Assembly: GCA_020440605.1 (NCBI GenBank)
Contig: JAGRNT010000011.1
Location: forward strand, 53,471 to 117,470
Reading direction: 5' to 3'
DNA length: 64,000 nt
Origin: a bacterium
GTDB taxonomy: Bacteria; 4484-113; JAFGCY01
This document shows positions 32,158-40,122 of this stretch, piece by piece. Position 1 is the first letter of the stretch, and every line of letters begins with the position of its first letter. The position numbers were made by a program, and so were the translations under genes. The notes under the pieces are model-generated. The model worked only from the letters and a program-made list of their open reading frames with translations. It was not told where the DNA came from and made no database searches.

Positions 32158-32846
32158 GCAGGAAATTGAAATCCACGCTGACAGGCCTGCTGCTGCTTGC
32201 CAGCGCTGTACTGCTCGGATACTACGGGCTGCGCTGGAGCAACAGCAGGTTGGCGCTGAAAGGGCAGGATGCGAAGCAGGCTGAATTGCTGCTGGAACAG
32301 CGCACTGCAAATGACATCGTGGTTGACAACGCAAAGCTGATTCTGCAGGCCATGTATGACTATGCAGTGGATCATGACTGGACCCATTCACGCAGCCTGC
32401 AACAATTGGTTGATGGACATTACCTGAGCAGCATTCCTGTCAATCCATTTACTGGCCAACCTACGGAACTGATCAGAATCGGGGAAATGCCCAATGCCGG
32501 AAACCTGAGTATTGTGTTCGGTGAATCCGGAGCCAGGGATGATAATGGAAACATTGTGGAACGGAATGAGGCGATCCTTTTGATTGCCTACGGAGATCCC
32601 GCGCTTGGTTTCAAACTGCACCCCCGGCATGTAGCAGGTCAGGACTGGGAGGAACCATCGATCGGGGAAGCTCTGCGAAGTACGATGATCTTTCTTGACG
32701 GCGATATGCTGATCACGAGTGTGCGCAGGATGGATGGCAATTCTTATTGGAAGGATTCACTGGAATCAGCTCTGGAGAAGAATGGATACTCCCTTCCAGT
32801 AGGGATGGAGACAGAATTGTCTTCAAGGATTCAGCGATCAGAATAA
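32154..32846 (+). CDS. pseudopilin-like paralogue family B, member 4
   Basis: 230 residues, start TTG overlapping the TGA of member 3 (no other start fits). N-terminal helix LTGLLLLASAVLLGYYGL, then NDIVVDNAKLILQAMYDYAV, LQQLVDGHYLSSIPVNPFTG, ELIRIGEMPNAGNLSIVFGE and the ending NGYSLPVGMETE, the most diverged of the four. It is last in the operon 29996-32846. After its stop, 120 bp of CTCTGTG-type repeat sequence leads to the tRNA gene. Confidence 0.75.
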   Translation: MSRKLKSTLTGLLLLASAVLLGYYGLRWSNSRLALKGQDAKQAELLLEQRTANDIVVDNAKLILQAMYDYAVDHDWTHSRSLQQLVDGHYLSSIPVNPFTGQPTELIRIGEMPNAGNLSIVFGESGARDDNGNIVERNEAILLIAYGDPALGFKLHPRHVAGQDWEEPSIGEALRSTMIFLDGDMLITSVRRMDGNSYWKDSLESALEKNGYSLPVGMETELSSRIQRSE

Positions 32847-32857
32847 CATGACAGAAA

Positions 32858-32900
32858 ACCCTCTGTGCTCACTGTGCGCTCTGTGGTTGATCTTCCCCTG
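32858..32900. repeat. solo CTCTGTG/CACTGTG repeat element
   Basis: Reads CCCTCTGTGCTCACTGTGCG then CTCTGTGGTTGAT, matching the arms that flank the GxxExxY gene at 6.66-7.22 kb. No GxxExxY gene is nearby. Confidence 0.7.
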
Positions 32901-32968
32901 TGCCCCTGGCTCGCTACCGCTGAAGCGTGTAGCTCCCATCGCCCGGTTGGCGCCGCACCTCAAAAAAT

Positions 32969-33041
32969 CGACCGCGGCAGGATTCGAACCTGCGACTTTC
33001 AGCTCCGGAGGCTGACGCTCTATCCCCTGAGCTACGCGGCC
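32969..33041 (-). tRNA. tRNA-Arg (anticodon CCG)
   Basis: On the minus strand a full cloverleaf folds: acceptor GGCCGCG/CGCGGTC (one G-T pair), D-stem GCTC/GAGC, anticodon stem TCAGC/GCTGA with loop CTCCGGA (anticodon CCG, reading CGG), five-base variable loop, T-stem GCAGG/CCTGC with loop TTCGAAT, and a G discriminator. The length is 73 nt. CCA is not encoded; ATTTTTT follows immediately and may terminate transcription. TAATAT (33053-33058 on the minus strand) is a plausible -10 box. Confidence 0.96.
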
Positions 33042-33082
33042 GTGGGGGGATCATATTACCACGCCATGCCCGCTCATCTTGC

Positions 33083-34300
33083 TCAGTGCTCGGTGTCGGC
33101 CTCGCCCAGCTCGGAGATCGCGATCAGCGGGCTCGTATCCAGCGGGCGGTCGATGAACACCCCGCTGTCGTCGCGCAGCAGGTCCAGGCGCCGCGGCTCG
33201 CTCAGCCGGCTGCCCCCCGCATCAAAGATCACGCTGATCTCCGGCAGGCTCAGGGCATCGCCGTTCACGCGGCTGACCACGCCGATCTCCTTGTTGGAAA
33301 GCAGCACGAAAGTCCCGACCGGGAAGCGCCCGATGCCCTGCAGGAAGTGGTTCACCAGCTTGTTGTTGAAATGCGAGCCACTTCCGCGGATCAGGATCGA
33401 GACCGCGCGGTGGTAGTCCATCCGTGCCCGGTAGCAGCGGTCGGTGGTCACGGCGTCGAACACGTCGCAGATGCTCGAGAGCATGTCGTAGAGGCTCAGT
33501 TCATTCTCGCGCAGCTGGCGCATGTAGCCCGTGCCGTTCACGCGCTCATGGTGGTTGAGCACGATCTCCCGGCAGAGCGGTGGCACGTCCGGCACGTCCT
33601 CCAGCAGCTCCAGCCCGTGGCGCACATGCCGCGTCATCAGGTTGAATTCATGCTCCGTGAGCTGGCCTGGTTTGTTGAGGATCTCCAGCGGCACCTTGCT
33701 CTTGCCGATGTCATGCAGCAGGAGTCCGATCCCGAGGTCCAGCAGCTGCTGTTCGCTGTCGGTGCAGTTGCGGAACAGTGAGATCCCCAGCACGCAGACA
33801 TTCACGCTGTGGAAATAGGTGTAGTCGTCATAGCTGCGCAGGTCATGCAGCTTGAAGGCCGTGGAGTCCAGCGACTGCGCCCGGCGGATCAGGTTGCTGG
33901 CAACATCAGCGGCTGCATTCAGGTCGACCTTGCTCAGGAAGCGGCTGCTCTCGAACAGCTCACGCACCTTGCGCGTGGCCATCCCGCGCACCTCCTGCGA
34001 AAGGTCCTCCTTCACGCCGGCTTCCAGGGCCAGTTCGGCGCGGAAGGGGATCACGCTGCCGCGCACCACGTTCTCCACGTCGCGGTCCGGCAGGAACAGC
34101 TGGCCGCCGCTCTTGCTGAAGCGCACGCGCTGTGGGTCACTGCGTCTGAGCTTGCTGATCAGCGCGGCGGTGATCCGGCTGCCTGAGGTGGCCACGGCCT
34201 GGCTGCCGATGTAGATGTCGAGCGCCAGTGCCTTGCCCTCATAGCGGGCAAGCTCCTCAATCTGCTGCTCGATGTTCATTACATCAGTGCTGTGGTCCAT
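33083..34300 (-). CDS. HD-GYP-domain protein (cyclic-di-GMP phosphodiesterase family)
   Basis: 405 residues. The C-terminal half has the HD-GYP layout: LLHDIGKSKVPLEILNKPGQ, LTEHEFNLMTRHVRHGLELL, EIVLNHHERVNGTGYMRQL and a later SSICDVFDAVTTDRCYRARM. The signature HHE-x-x-x-G-x-GY is present, but the proline of GYP is replaced by methionine, so activity on cyclic-di-GMP is uncertain. The N-terminal 110 residues lack a receiver or membrane domain and carry an undefined input region. It is divergent from miaA, with 35 bp between starts, so the promoters overlap. Confidence 0.92.
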   Translation of the reverse strand: MDHSTDVMNIEQQIEELARYEGKALALDIYIGSQAVATSGSRITAALISKLRRSDPQRVRFSKSGGQLFLPDRDVENVVRGSVIPFRAELALEAGVKEDLSQEVRGMATRKVRELFESSRFLSKVDLNAAADVASNLIRRAQSLDSTAFKLHDLRSYDDYTYFHSVNVCVLGISLFRNCTDSEQQLLDLGIGLLLHDIGKSKVPLEILNKPGQLTEHEFNLMTRHVRHGLELLEDVPDVPPLCREIVLNHHERVNGTGYMRQLRENELSLYDMLSSICDVFDAVTTDRCYRARMDYHRAVSILIRGSGSHFNNKLVNHFLQGIGRFPVGTFVLLSNKEIGVVSRVNGDALSLPEISVIFDAGGSRLSEPRRLDLLRDDSGVFIDRPLDTSPLIAISELGEADTEH

Positions 34301-34319
34301 GTTCCCACCGGAGGCTTGC

Positions 34320-34325
34320 TAAAAT
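34320..34325 (+). promoter_or_regulatory. TAAAAT box upstream of miaA
   Basis: TAAAAT ends 10 nt before the miaA ATG, giving a leader of only a few bases. Confidence 0.45.
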
Positions 34326-34335
34326 CACGCTTCCC

Positions 34336-35298
34336 ATGCGGCGCAGCTACCACGTACTCACCGGCCCGACGGCCGCCGGCAAGACCGGCTTCCTGCTCGG
34401 GCGGCTGCCCGCCGGCAGTGCCGTGGTGATCTCCGCGGATTCCCGCCAGGTCTACCGGCTGATGGACATCGGCACGGGCAAACCGGAGGCCGCGGAACTG
34501 ACACTGCTTCCACATTATGGCCTCGACATTCTGGATCTGGGTACAAAGTTCAGCGTCTACCAATTCTTGATCCGCCTTTCAGAATGGCTGCGCGATCTAT
34601 GGGACGACCCGCGCCAGGTCTGGATCTGCGGTGGGACGGGGCTCTACATCCATGCCCTGCTGAACCGGCTGGAGCTCGGAGCGCCACCGCGGGAGGAGCT
34701 GCGCCTCAGGCTCAGCAGTCTGATCGCTGATCAATCAGCACGCTTCTGGGCCGGCCAGCTCGGGCTCAGCCCCGCTGATCCTGACAACCCCGTGCGCGTG
34801 ATCCGCAGCGCCGAGGAGGCCTGTCTGGATCCGCAGCGAGCAGCAGAGATTCACGAGCGGCTCGGGCTCGATCCGCAGGCGGCTGACAACACGGCCTGGC
34901 AGGCCGAGCAGCAGGCCTTTGCTGAGGCCCAGCGCGAACTGGAGTGCTGGCACTGCGCGGGGCTGGCCGTGCTCGATCCCGGCCGCGAGGCACTGCAGCA
35001 GCGCATCAGCCTGCGCGTGCGCCGCATGTTCGAGCAGGGCCTGCCGGAGGAAGTGGCACGCATCCGCGCTTCAGGCTACGGTGCCGTGGACGAACTTGCC
35101 AACGGCATCGCCTACCGGGAGGCGGGGCTGCTGCTGGACGGTGTTCTCGACTACGAGGCTGCCGTGGAGCAGGCCGTGATCCGCACCCGCCAGTATGCCA
35201 AGCGCCAGCGCACCTACTTCCGGGGGCGGGGCTGGGCGGAGTATGACGATGCAGGCCTGGAGGCCTGGTTCAGCGGGCTCGATCAGTCAGGCGGTTAG
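34336..35298 (+). CDS. miaA: tRNA dimethylallyltransferase MiaA
   Basis: 320 residues. Adds a dimethylallyl group to A37 of tRNAs reading U-starting codons. The Walker-type P-loop is VLTGPTAAGKTGFL, then VVISADSRQVYRLMDIGTGK (DSRQVY substrate motif), WICGGTGLYIHALL, and later ELANGIAYREAGLLLDG with RTRQYAKRQRTYFRG, the RQ-x-A-KRQ-x-T-(W/Y)-F signature. Length is typical. The ATG at 34336 was chosen because homology starts there. Its stop overlaps that of the convergent membrane-protein gene within TTAG (35295-35298). hfq is not adjacent. Confidence 0.96.
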   Translation: MRRSYHVLTGPTAAGKTGFLLGRLPAGSAVVISADSRQVYRLMDIGTGKPEAAELTLLPHYGLDILDLGTKFSVYQFLIRLSEWLRDLWDDPRQVWICGGTGLYIHALLNRLELGAPPREELRLRLSSLIADQSARFWAGQLGLSPADPDNPVRVIRSAEEACLDPQRAAEIHERLGLDPQAADNTAWQAEQQAFAEAQRELECWHCAGLAVLDPGREALQQRISLRVRRMFEQGLPEEVARIRASGYGAVDELANGIAYREAGLLLDGVLDYEAAVEQAVIRTRQYAKRQRTYFRGRGWAEYDDAGLEAWFSGLDQSGG

Positions 35299-36155
35299 AT
35301 CTCGTCGATCATCCCGAACAGATAGGCCAGCGAACGGCGCACCCGGCCCTTGCGTTCCACCGGGGTCTCGCTGAACTTCTGCGGAATCTGCTGCCAGAAG
35401 CGGATCGGCCTGAGCAGCAGCGAGGCTGCGGACAGGGCCACGATGTAGATGAACATCAGCATCAGGAAGTTGTACTCACTGGGCTGGATCCCCGCGATGC
35501 TGCGCGCGATCATCACCCAGCCGCCGATTGCGCCCACGATGATGATCCAGATCAGCAGCCACCAGAGCATCCGCCAGTTGCTGATGCGCTCGCGGTAGCC
35601 GCTGTGTACCCGGCTGTATTCACCGAACAGCACGCCGTCCAGCTCCACACGCTTCTGCTCATCGGCGATGAACAGCAGCGAGCAGAGGATCTCATCCCCG
35701 GGACCGAGCCGGTCGAATTCAATCGTGCACCATACGTCATTCTCGCGGAACTGCGGGTTGAGCACGACCTTGGCCTTGTCACTGATCAGCTTGTTGAAGC
35801 CGATGTAGCGGCAGTCATCCGCGCCGACCACGAGCTGGCGCTTCTCCGGGCTGTCACTGCTGCTGATGTCCAGCTTGCCCGTGTTCTTGATCACGAGGTA
35901 GGTGGCCCAGATATGCGCGGGTTCATGGCCCTTGTAGCTCACCTTCAGCGGGATGTTGCGGTTGCTGAACTCGGAGATGTCAATGTAACTCGTATGCATG
36001 TCCCAGGTCAGGTGCCGGCCTGTGCGGATGTTGCGGCTGAAGCGCACGAGCACCCACAGCAGGATCACCGTGACCGTCAGGCCATAGATCACCAGCCAGA
36101 AGAGCACTCCGGCGCCTTCGACGAGAATCGTATTCTGAAGCAGGGCTAATAGCAT
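35295..36155 (-). CDS. membrane protein with extracytoplasmic or cytoplasmic beta domain, unknown
   Basis: 286 residues. One or two N-terminal hydrophobic segments (about 3-37, including GVLFWLVIYGLTVTVILLWV), a soluble, beta-rich domain of about 150 residues (YIDISEFSNRNIPLKVSYKG ... VWCTIEFDRLGPGDEILCSL), then two or three helices (WWLLIWIIIVGAIGGWVMIA, FLMLMFIYIVALSAASLLL) and a basic tail. I do not recognise a family. GGGAT lies before the ATG and a TACAAT box some 30 nt upstream, so this gene has a short conventional leader. Confidence 0.72.
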   Translation of the reverse strand: MLLALLQNTILVEGAGVLFWLVIYGLTVTVILLWVLVRFSRNIRTGRHLTWDMHTSYIDISEFSNRNIPLKVSYKGHEPAHIWATYLVIKNTGKLDISSSDSPEKRQLVVGADDCRYIGFNKLISDKAKVVLNPQFRENDVWCTIEFDRLGPGDEILCSLLFIADEQKRVELDGVLFGEYSRVHSGYRERISNWRMLWWLLIWIIIVGAIGGWVMIARSIAGIQPSEYNFLMLMFIYIVALSAASLLLRPIRFWQQIPQKFSETPVERKGRVRRSLAYLFGMIDEI

Positions 36156-36192
36156 CGTTTGATCCCAGCGCGTCCGCCGGTAATTGTATCAA

Positions 36193-37833
36193 TCAACGGC
36201 GCAGTTCCACGGGAAGCAGCGTATTGGGTTCCGTGAACATCTCAAAACGCTTCGCTCCGGCCGGTGCGATCCCCGCATTGATGCCGATCATTTCCCCCGG
36301 CACGGCGCCGAGTTCATTGAACTGCTCGCAACCCAGTATGAGATGCACCACGATCCTGCCGGTGTCGCCGTCGAGCCAGCTCTGCATCAGCTCAACGCCC
36401 TCGAAGCGCGCATCCTCCATGAAGCTGCGGTTCTCCGAGGGCCAGTCCACGTTCTCCGGGCATTCGTGCCGGGCGGCCTGCTCGATGCCTTCTCTGTTGA
36501 TGATGAAGCGGTAGTTGTCATTGCCCTCGAACCAGCCGTTGTTGTCAAGGTCCAGCATCAGCTTGAAGCGTCGGCCGGCCTCCCACTCGACGGCGGAGGT
36601 GTGCAGCCAGATCTCCAGCCGGGTCTCTTCCACGTACATCAGGTCCACCCGCAGGGAATCCTCATCCCTCAGCCCGCCGCAGATGATCTTGCCGACATTC
36701 CCGCTCCTGGCCTCCGGCACGCTGTCGAAGTTCCACAGGGTGGGGTAGGGATCCTCCCCATCCGGCAATCCGTCGCTGTCCGTATCCTTGTCCTCGGGAT
36801 CCTGGATCTGGGCATTGCGGTTGAGGTTCTCGCCGTGGCCTTCCGCGTTGCCATTGGAGGCCAGCAGTTCGGTGCGGTCATCCACGCCGTCATTGTCAGT
36901 GTCCACATTCTCATCATAGGGGTCCGTGTATGGCGCGAAGTGGTAGTCAAACGGAATCACGCTGTTGTGGAAGTACGGTGTGTTGAGTGGGACGAAGTCC
37001 CCGTCGTCATCGACGAATTCCAGCATCCGGCCCCAGGCCAGGTCCTCCCAGTCCGTCTCACGGATACGGCGCAGGATGAAGCTGTTGGCATCAAAGTGCT
37101 CGCCGAAGCGTCCGGTGTTTGACAACTCCGGGGCCAGGTGGTTGAACCAGACCTCCGGATGCCCGCTCTGCTCGAACAGACTGTCGAGCTGGTGCCCGAA
37201 CTCATGCACCATCAGCCAGTCGCTGCCGCAGTAATGCCCGCGCGGGGGATGGGCCCACCACGACCAGCCGCACTTGCCGGTCTCCGCTTCCGCGCCCCAG
37301 GTGAAGCCGCCGCCGCCCGGTACGCGCTGCAGGTGCTTCGTCTCCGCGTCATACTGGAACAGGCGGTAGATCTGGAACAGCCCGTCATAGTTGTCACGGT
37401 CATCGCCGTAGGCCGGGTGGTCCACCGGGGAATGATATGGACCCTCATCGTTGGCAATGCTTGAGCGCAGTACCGGCTCTTCCACGAACTCCCATTCGTA
37501 ATTGATGATGCAGTTGAAGCGGGAGTTGCGCCAGTAGAACTGCCGGCCCTCGTCCATCTGATCCACGGCATCCGACCATTCCACGATGCCGGTATCCGCG
37601 AACATTTCACCCTGGGATTGCAGATCGGCGAGCCAGTTGAAGCCCTCCGGCATGGCAGGCCGGCCGTTTTCATCCGGGAAGTCCTGAATCACTGCGTGGT
37701 AGAAGTAGACCTTGCAGTTCAGCTCACGGTAACGGGTATCCGGCGGGCCGGTGAAGCTCAGGGGCTGGTCAGCAGCCAGGGCCGCCTGGCAGGCGAGCAG
37801 CAGTACGGCTATAGCAATGCTAAGGATGCGCAT
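36193..37833 (-). CDS. secreted HExxH protein with TSP3-like calcium-binding repeats
   Basis: 546 residues with a signal peptide (MRILSIAIAVLLLACQAALA). A zinc-peptidase-like motif stands near residue 208: LMVHEFGHQLDSLFEQSGHP, giving HEFGH and a possible third ligand in the nearby H. Around residues 300-360 are thrombospondin-type-3-like repeats, DENVDTDNDGVDDRTELL and DKDTDSDGLPDGEDPYP, which bind calcium. A beta-rich C-terminal region follows (RFKLMLDLDNNGWFEGNDNY). It is probably an exported metallopeptidase or metal-binding surface protein. TAAAAT lies 6 nt before the ATG. Confidence 0.82.
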   Translation of the reverse strand: MRILSIAIAVLLLACQAALAADQPLSFTGPPDTRYRELNCKVYFYHAVIQDFPDENGRPAMPEGFNWLADLQSQGEMFADTGIVEWSDAVDQMDEGRQFYWRNSRFNCIINYEWEFVEEPVLRSSIANDEGPYHSPVDHPAYGDDRDNYDGLFQIYRLFQYDAETKHLQRVPGGGGFTWGAEAETGKCGWSWWAHPPRGHYCGSDWLMVHEFGHQLDSLFEQSGHPEVWFNHLAPELSNTGRFGEHFDANSFILRRIRETDWEDLAWGRMLEFVDDDGDFVPLNTPYFHNSVIPFDYHFAPYTDPYDENVDTDNDGVDDRTELLASNGNAEGHGENLNRNAQIQDPEDKDTDSDGLPDGEDPYPTLWNFDSVPEARSGNVGKIICGGLRDEDSLRVDLMYVEETRLEIWLHTSAVEWEAGRRFKLMLDLDNNGWFEGNDNYRFIINREGIEQAARHECPENVDWPSENRSFMEDARFEGVELMQSWLDGDTGRIVVHLILGCEQFNELGAVPGEMIGINAGIAPAGAKRFEMFTEPNTLLPVELRR

Positions 37834-37839
37834 CCGATC

Positions 37840-37845
37840 ATTTTA
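37840..37845 (-). promoter_or_regulatory. TAAAAT box, leaderless start of HExxH protein
   Basis: Minus strand TAAAAT, then gatcgg and ATG at 37833 (spacing 6). Confidence 0.6.
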
Positions 37846-38029
37846 TAAGAGGGACGAGGCAAGCGCTTTCCGCTACACCCCATCTCCCAGCACCCACATC
37901 CTCCCCGTACCGGCGTCGCCCCGCGATGCCAGCAACCTCGCTGCAGCATCAGGGCAATCCGCTGGCACGGCAGCTACCTTTTATCCAGAGTCCGCTATCC
38001 CGAATCCGGTTCGCCTGCCTCAGCTCCGC

Positions 38030-38035
38030 TACAAT
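38030..38035 (+). promoter_or_regulatory. TACAAT box, leaderless start of 38043 gene
   Basis: TACAAT, acctgcg (7 nt), ATG; this decides the start over a longer open frame that begins at 37926. Confidence 0.6.
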
Positions 38036-38042
38036 ACCTGCG

Positions 38043-39212
38043 ATGCTGATCAGGAAACTCCTCTTTATCGTTGCTGCACTGGTGCTGGGCGCAGCCCATC
38101 CGGCCCAGGCCCTCGAATACACCGTTGCCTCCGATGACAGCCGTGAAGTCGCGGAAGGTGTGACCTACCATCACTACAGGCTCGACACCGGCCGCGGCAG
38201 CATGTTCATCCACACTGTGGCCATCGACCCCCTGGCCAGCTATGCCCTGATGCCGGTGATTGCCAACGAAAAGCTCAACACGGTTGCTCCGGTGAAGAAG
38301 CTGGCGGAAGGCGTGGATGCCGTGGCCGCGATCAACGGCGGCTTCTTCGATACGGGCAAGACCCGCCTGCCGGTCGGCCTGGTCAAGATCAAGCGCCGCA
38401 TCGTCTTCGAGCAGTTCCTCAACCGCGCCGTGCTCGGCATCGACGAACATGGCCAGCTCGACTTCGACCGCTTCAATCTGCACAGCTACATCTACATTCC
38501 CGCCATCGACTTCTCGCAGCAGATCCACGGCTACAACCGCAAGCGCAAGGAGAATGAACTGATCGTGTTCACGCCGGAATTCGGCAAGAGCACGCGCACG
38601 AATGAGTGGGGTGTGGAGATCGTGCTGCACCGCATCAGCCCGGATCGCGTTGACAAGCCCTTCATCCTGCTTGAACCGGACCGCTACATCATCACCAGTG
38701 TCAACCACCAGGATACACCGATCCCCCCGGATGGGGTGGTGCTTTCGATCCACCGTCCGGCGCTGGAACAGCTGGAGTGGCTGAAGCAGGTCTACCCCGG
38801 GATGGAGATGCAGCTCAAGAGCAATGTTCCTCCCGGCTGGGAGAGCTATCCTTATCTTCTGGGCGGAGGTCCGCTGCTGCTCAAGGACGGCAGGGACGTG
38901 CTCGATCCCAAGCTGGAGAAGTTCAGCAACTACTTCAGCAAGCCCAATGCCCGCACCGCCGTGGCGCGCACGCTGGAAGGCCGCAGCTACATCATCGTCG
39001 TGGACAGGGCAGGCGGCAGTGGAGGCGCGACCTGGGAGGAGCTCACCGCGATCTGCACGGATCTGCTGGACTGCACGGATGCAATGGGATTCGATGGAGG
39101 AGGTTCATCCACGATGTTCCTCGGGGATGAGATCGTCAATGCACCGGCCGGGGGCGGGGTGCGAGACGTTGCCAATATCCTGGCTGTGGTGCCCTTCGAG
39201 AGCTTCATCTGA
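38043..39212 (+). CDS. exported phosphodiester glycosidase (NAGPA/DUF2233) domain protein
   Basis: 389 residues. The signal peptide is MLIRKLLFIVAALVLGAAHPAQA. The domain shows the NAGPA pattern: VDAVAAINGGFFDTGKTRLP, later RTAVARTLEGRSYIIVVDRA, then ALMFDGGGSS-type GFDGGGSSTMFLGDEIVNAP and RDVANILAVVP at the end. In animals this domain uncovers mannose-6-phosphate; in bacteria the members are linked to sugar-1-phosphodiester or spore-wall/envelope polysaccharide processing. The substrate here is unknown. It acts outside the cytoplasm. The start is supported by the leaderless TACAAT box and the signal peptide. Confidence 0.9.
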   Translation: MLIRKLLFIVAALVLGAAHPAQALEYTVASDDSREVAEGVTYHHYRLDTGRGSMFIHTVAIDPLASYALMPVIANEKLNTVAPVKKLAEGVDAVAAINGGFFDTGKTRLPVGLVKIKRRIVFEQFLNRAVLGIDEHGQLDFDRFNLHSYIYIPAIDFSQQIHGYNRKRKENELIVFTPEFGKSTRTNEWGVEIVLHRISPDRVDKPFILLEPDRYIITSVNHQDTPIPPDGVVLSIHRPALEQLEWLKQVYPGMEMQLKSNVPPGWESYPYLLGGGPLLLKDGRDVLDPKLEKFSNYFSKPNARTAVARTLEGRSYIIVVDRAGGSGGATWEELTAICTDLLDCTDAMGFDGGGSSTMFLGDEIVNAPAGGGVRDVANILAVVPFESFI

Positions 39213-39260
39213 GACGGCAGCCTCCCTGCGCCGTCTCAGTTGATGAGTTGCCGGTCTGTC

Positions 39261-39611
39261 TTAGTCGTTCTTGGGACGGCCGTCGCCGGTGAACTCGCAG
39301 AACAGCACGCTGGCATCCTGGTTCTGGATTCCGGTGTCGTAGTTCAGCTCGTCGTTGATGTCCTCACCGAGGCGGAACATGTCAGCGGCATATTCGCTGC
39401 CGTTGTACATGTCGCCGAAGCTCAGCGTGACGGTCACGTTGTCGAAGTTGTAGCTGGCGGCGAACATATCCCAGGCGGCCTCGATCTGGGCACTGCCAGG
39501 AGCATCACTCACGATCCGGCTGTCGAGGTTGCTGCCGGCATTGCTGCCGCTGCAGCCGAAGATCGTGATAGACAGAGCAAAACAGGCGATGACGCAAGCA
39601 AAGCGCTTCAT
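39261..39611 (-). CDS. small lipoprotein, unknown
   Basis: 116 residues from the second of two adjacent ATGs (39611, with GGAGG 5 nt upstream; 39614 is the other). Signal MKRFACVIACFALSITIFGC ends in lipobox IFGC. The mature part is acidic, with YNFDNVTVTLSFGDMYNGSE and GEDINDELNYDTGIQNQDAS. No family recognised. Upstream lies the AT-rich region with DnaA-box-like sequences. Confidence 0.75.
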   Translation of the reverse strand: MKRFACVIACFALSITIFGCSGSNAGSNLDSRIVSDAPGSAQIEAAWDMFAASYNFDNVTVTLSFGDMYNGSEYAADMFRLGEDINDELNYDTGIQNQDASVLFCEFTGDGRPKND

Positions 39612-39659
39612 CATATCCTCCGTGTAAATAGTGGGGTGTTGATAATGTACTGACAATCA

Positions 39660-39960
39660 GTTTGTAGTACGAGTCTTATTATACTGATTTGTTGATATTT
39701 TGTGCGGATAGTCAGGGAGAAATGGGGATAAATTTCCTAAAATTCAGTAAACTGTCTCATCTTTATTGTCATTTTAATCAAATATCGGATAAACCCATCA
39801 GAATTGTGGATAACTTTCGAATATCGAAATTTTCAGACTGCCATAAGACAAGTCATCCGCAAGTGGGATTGACTAGTTTGTTTGTGATTGTTTCAGTTTT
39901 GCATAGAAAGCGGATCACTGTGAAACACTGTGCCCAGAGCTGGATTCTGTGGATAAATGC
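39660..39960. other. candidate replication-origin-like region (DnaA boxes in AT-rich DNA)
   Basis: Gene-free and strikingly AT-rich against the rest of the window. Two perfect 9-mers TGTGGATAA (complement of TTATCCACA) lie at 39805-39813 and 39948-39956. Related sites in the same orientation are TGGGGATAA (39723-39731), TGCGGATAG (39703-39711) and ATCGGATAA (39784-39792). Spacings of 20-21 bp occur twice. An AT-rich stretch (39661-39700, with TTATTATACTGATTTGTTGA) lies at one end. dnaA, dnaN and gyrB are not adjacent, so this remains a candidate only. Confidence 0.4.
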
Positions 39961-40122
39961 AGGAGAATCAGGCTTTCAAGCGGATTCCGTTACCTTGTAT
40001 TCCTGCCTGCGAAGCAGTGCCCTCAGGAACTGGGCCATTCAGCCAGAGCCGTGCCATGTCCCTCGGTGGCGAAGCCCGCTAATCCTTCACTGCCGCTTTC
40101 GTCCGCAGTCCGTAGCACAAAA

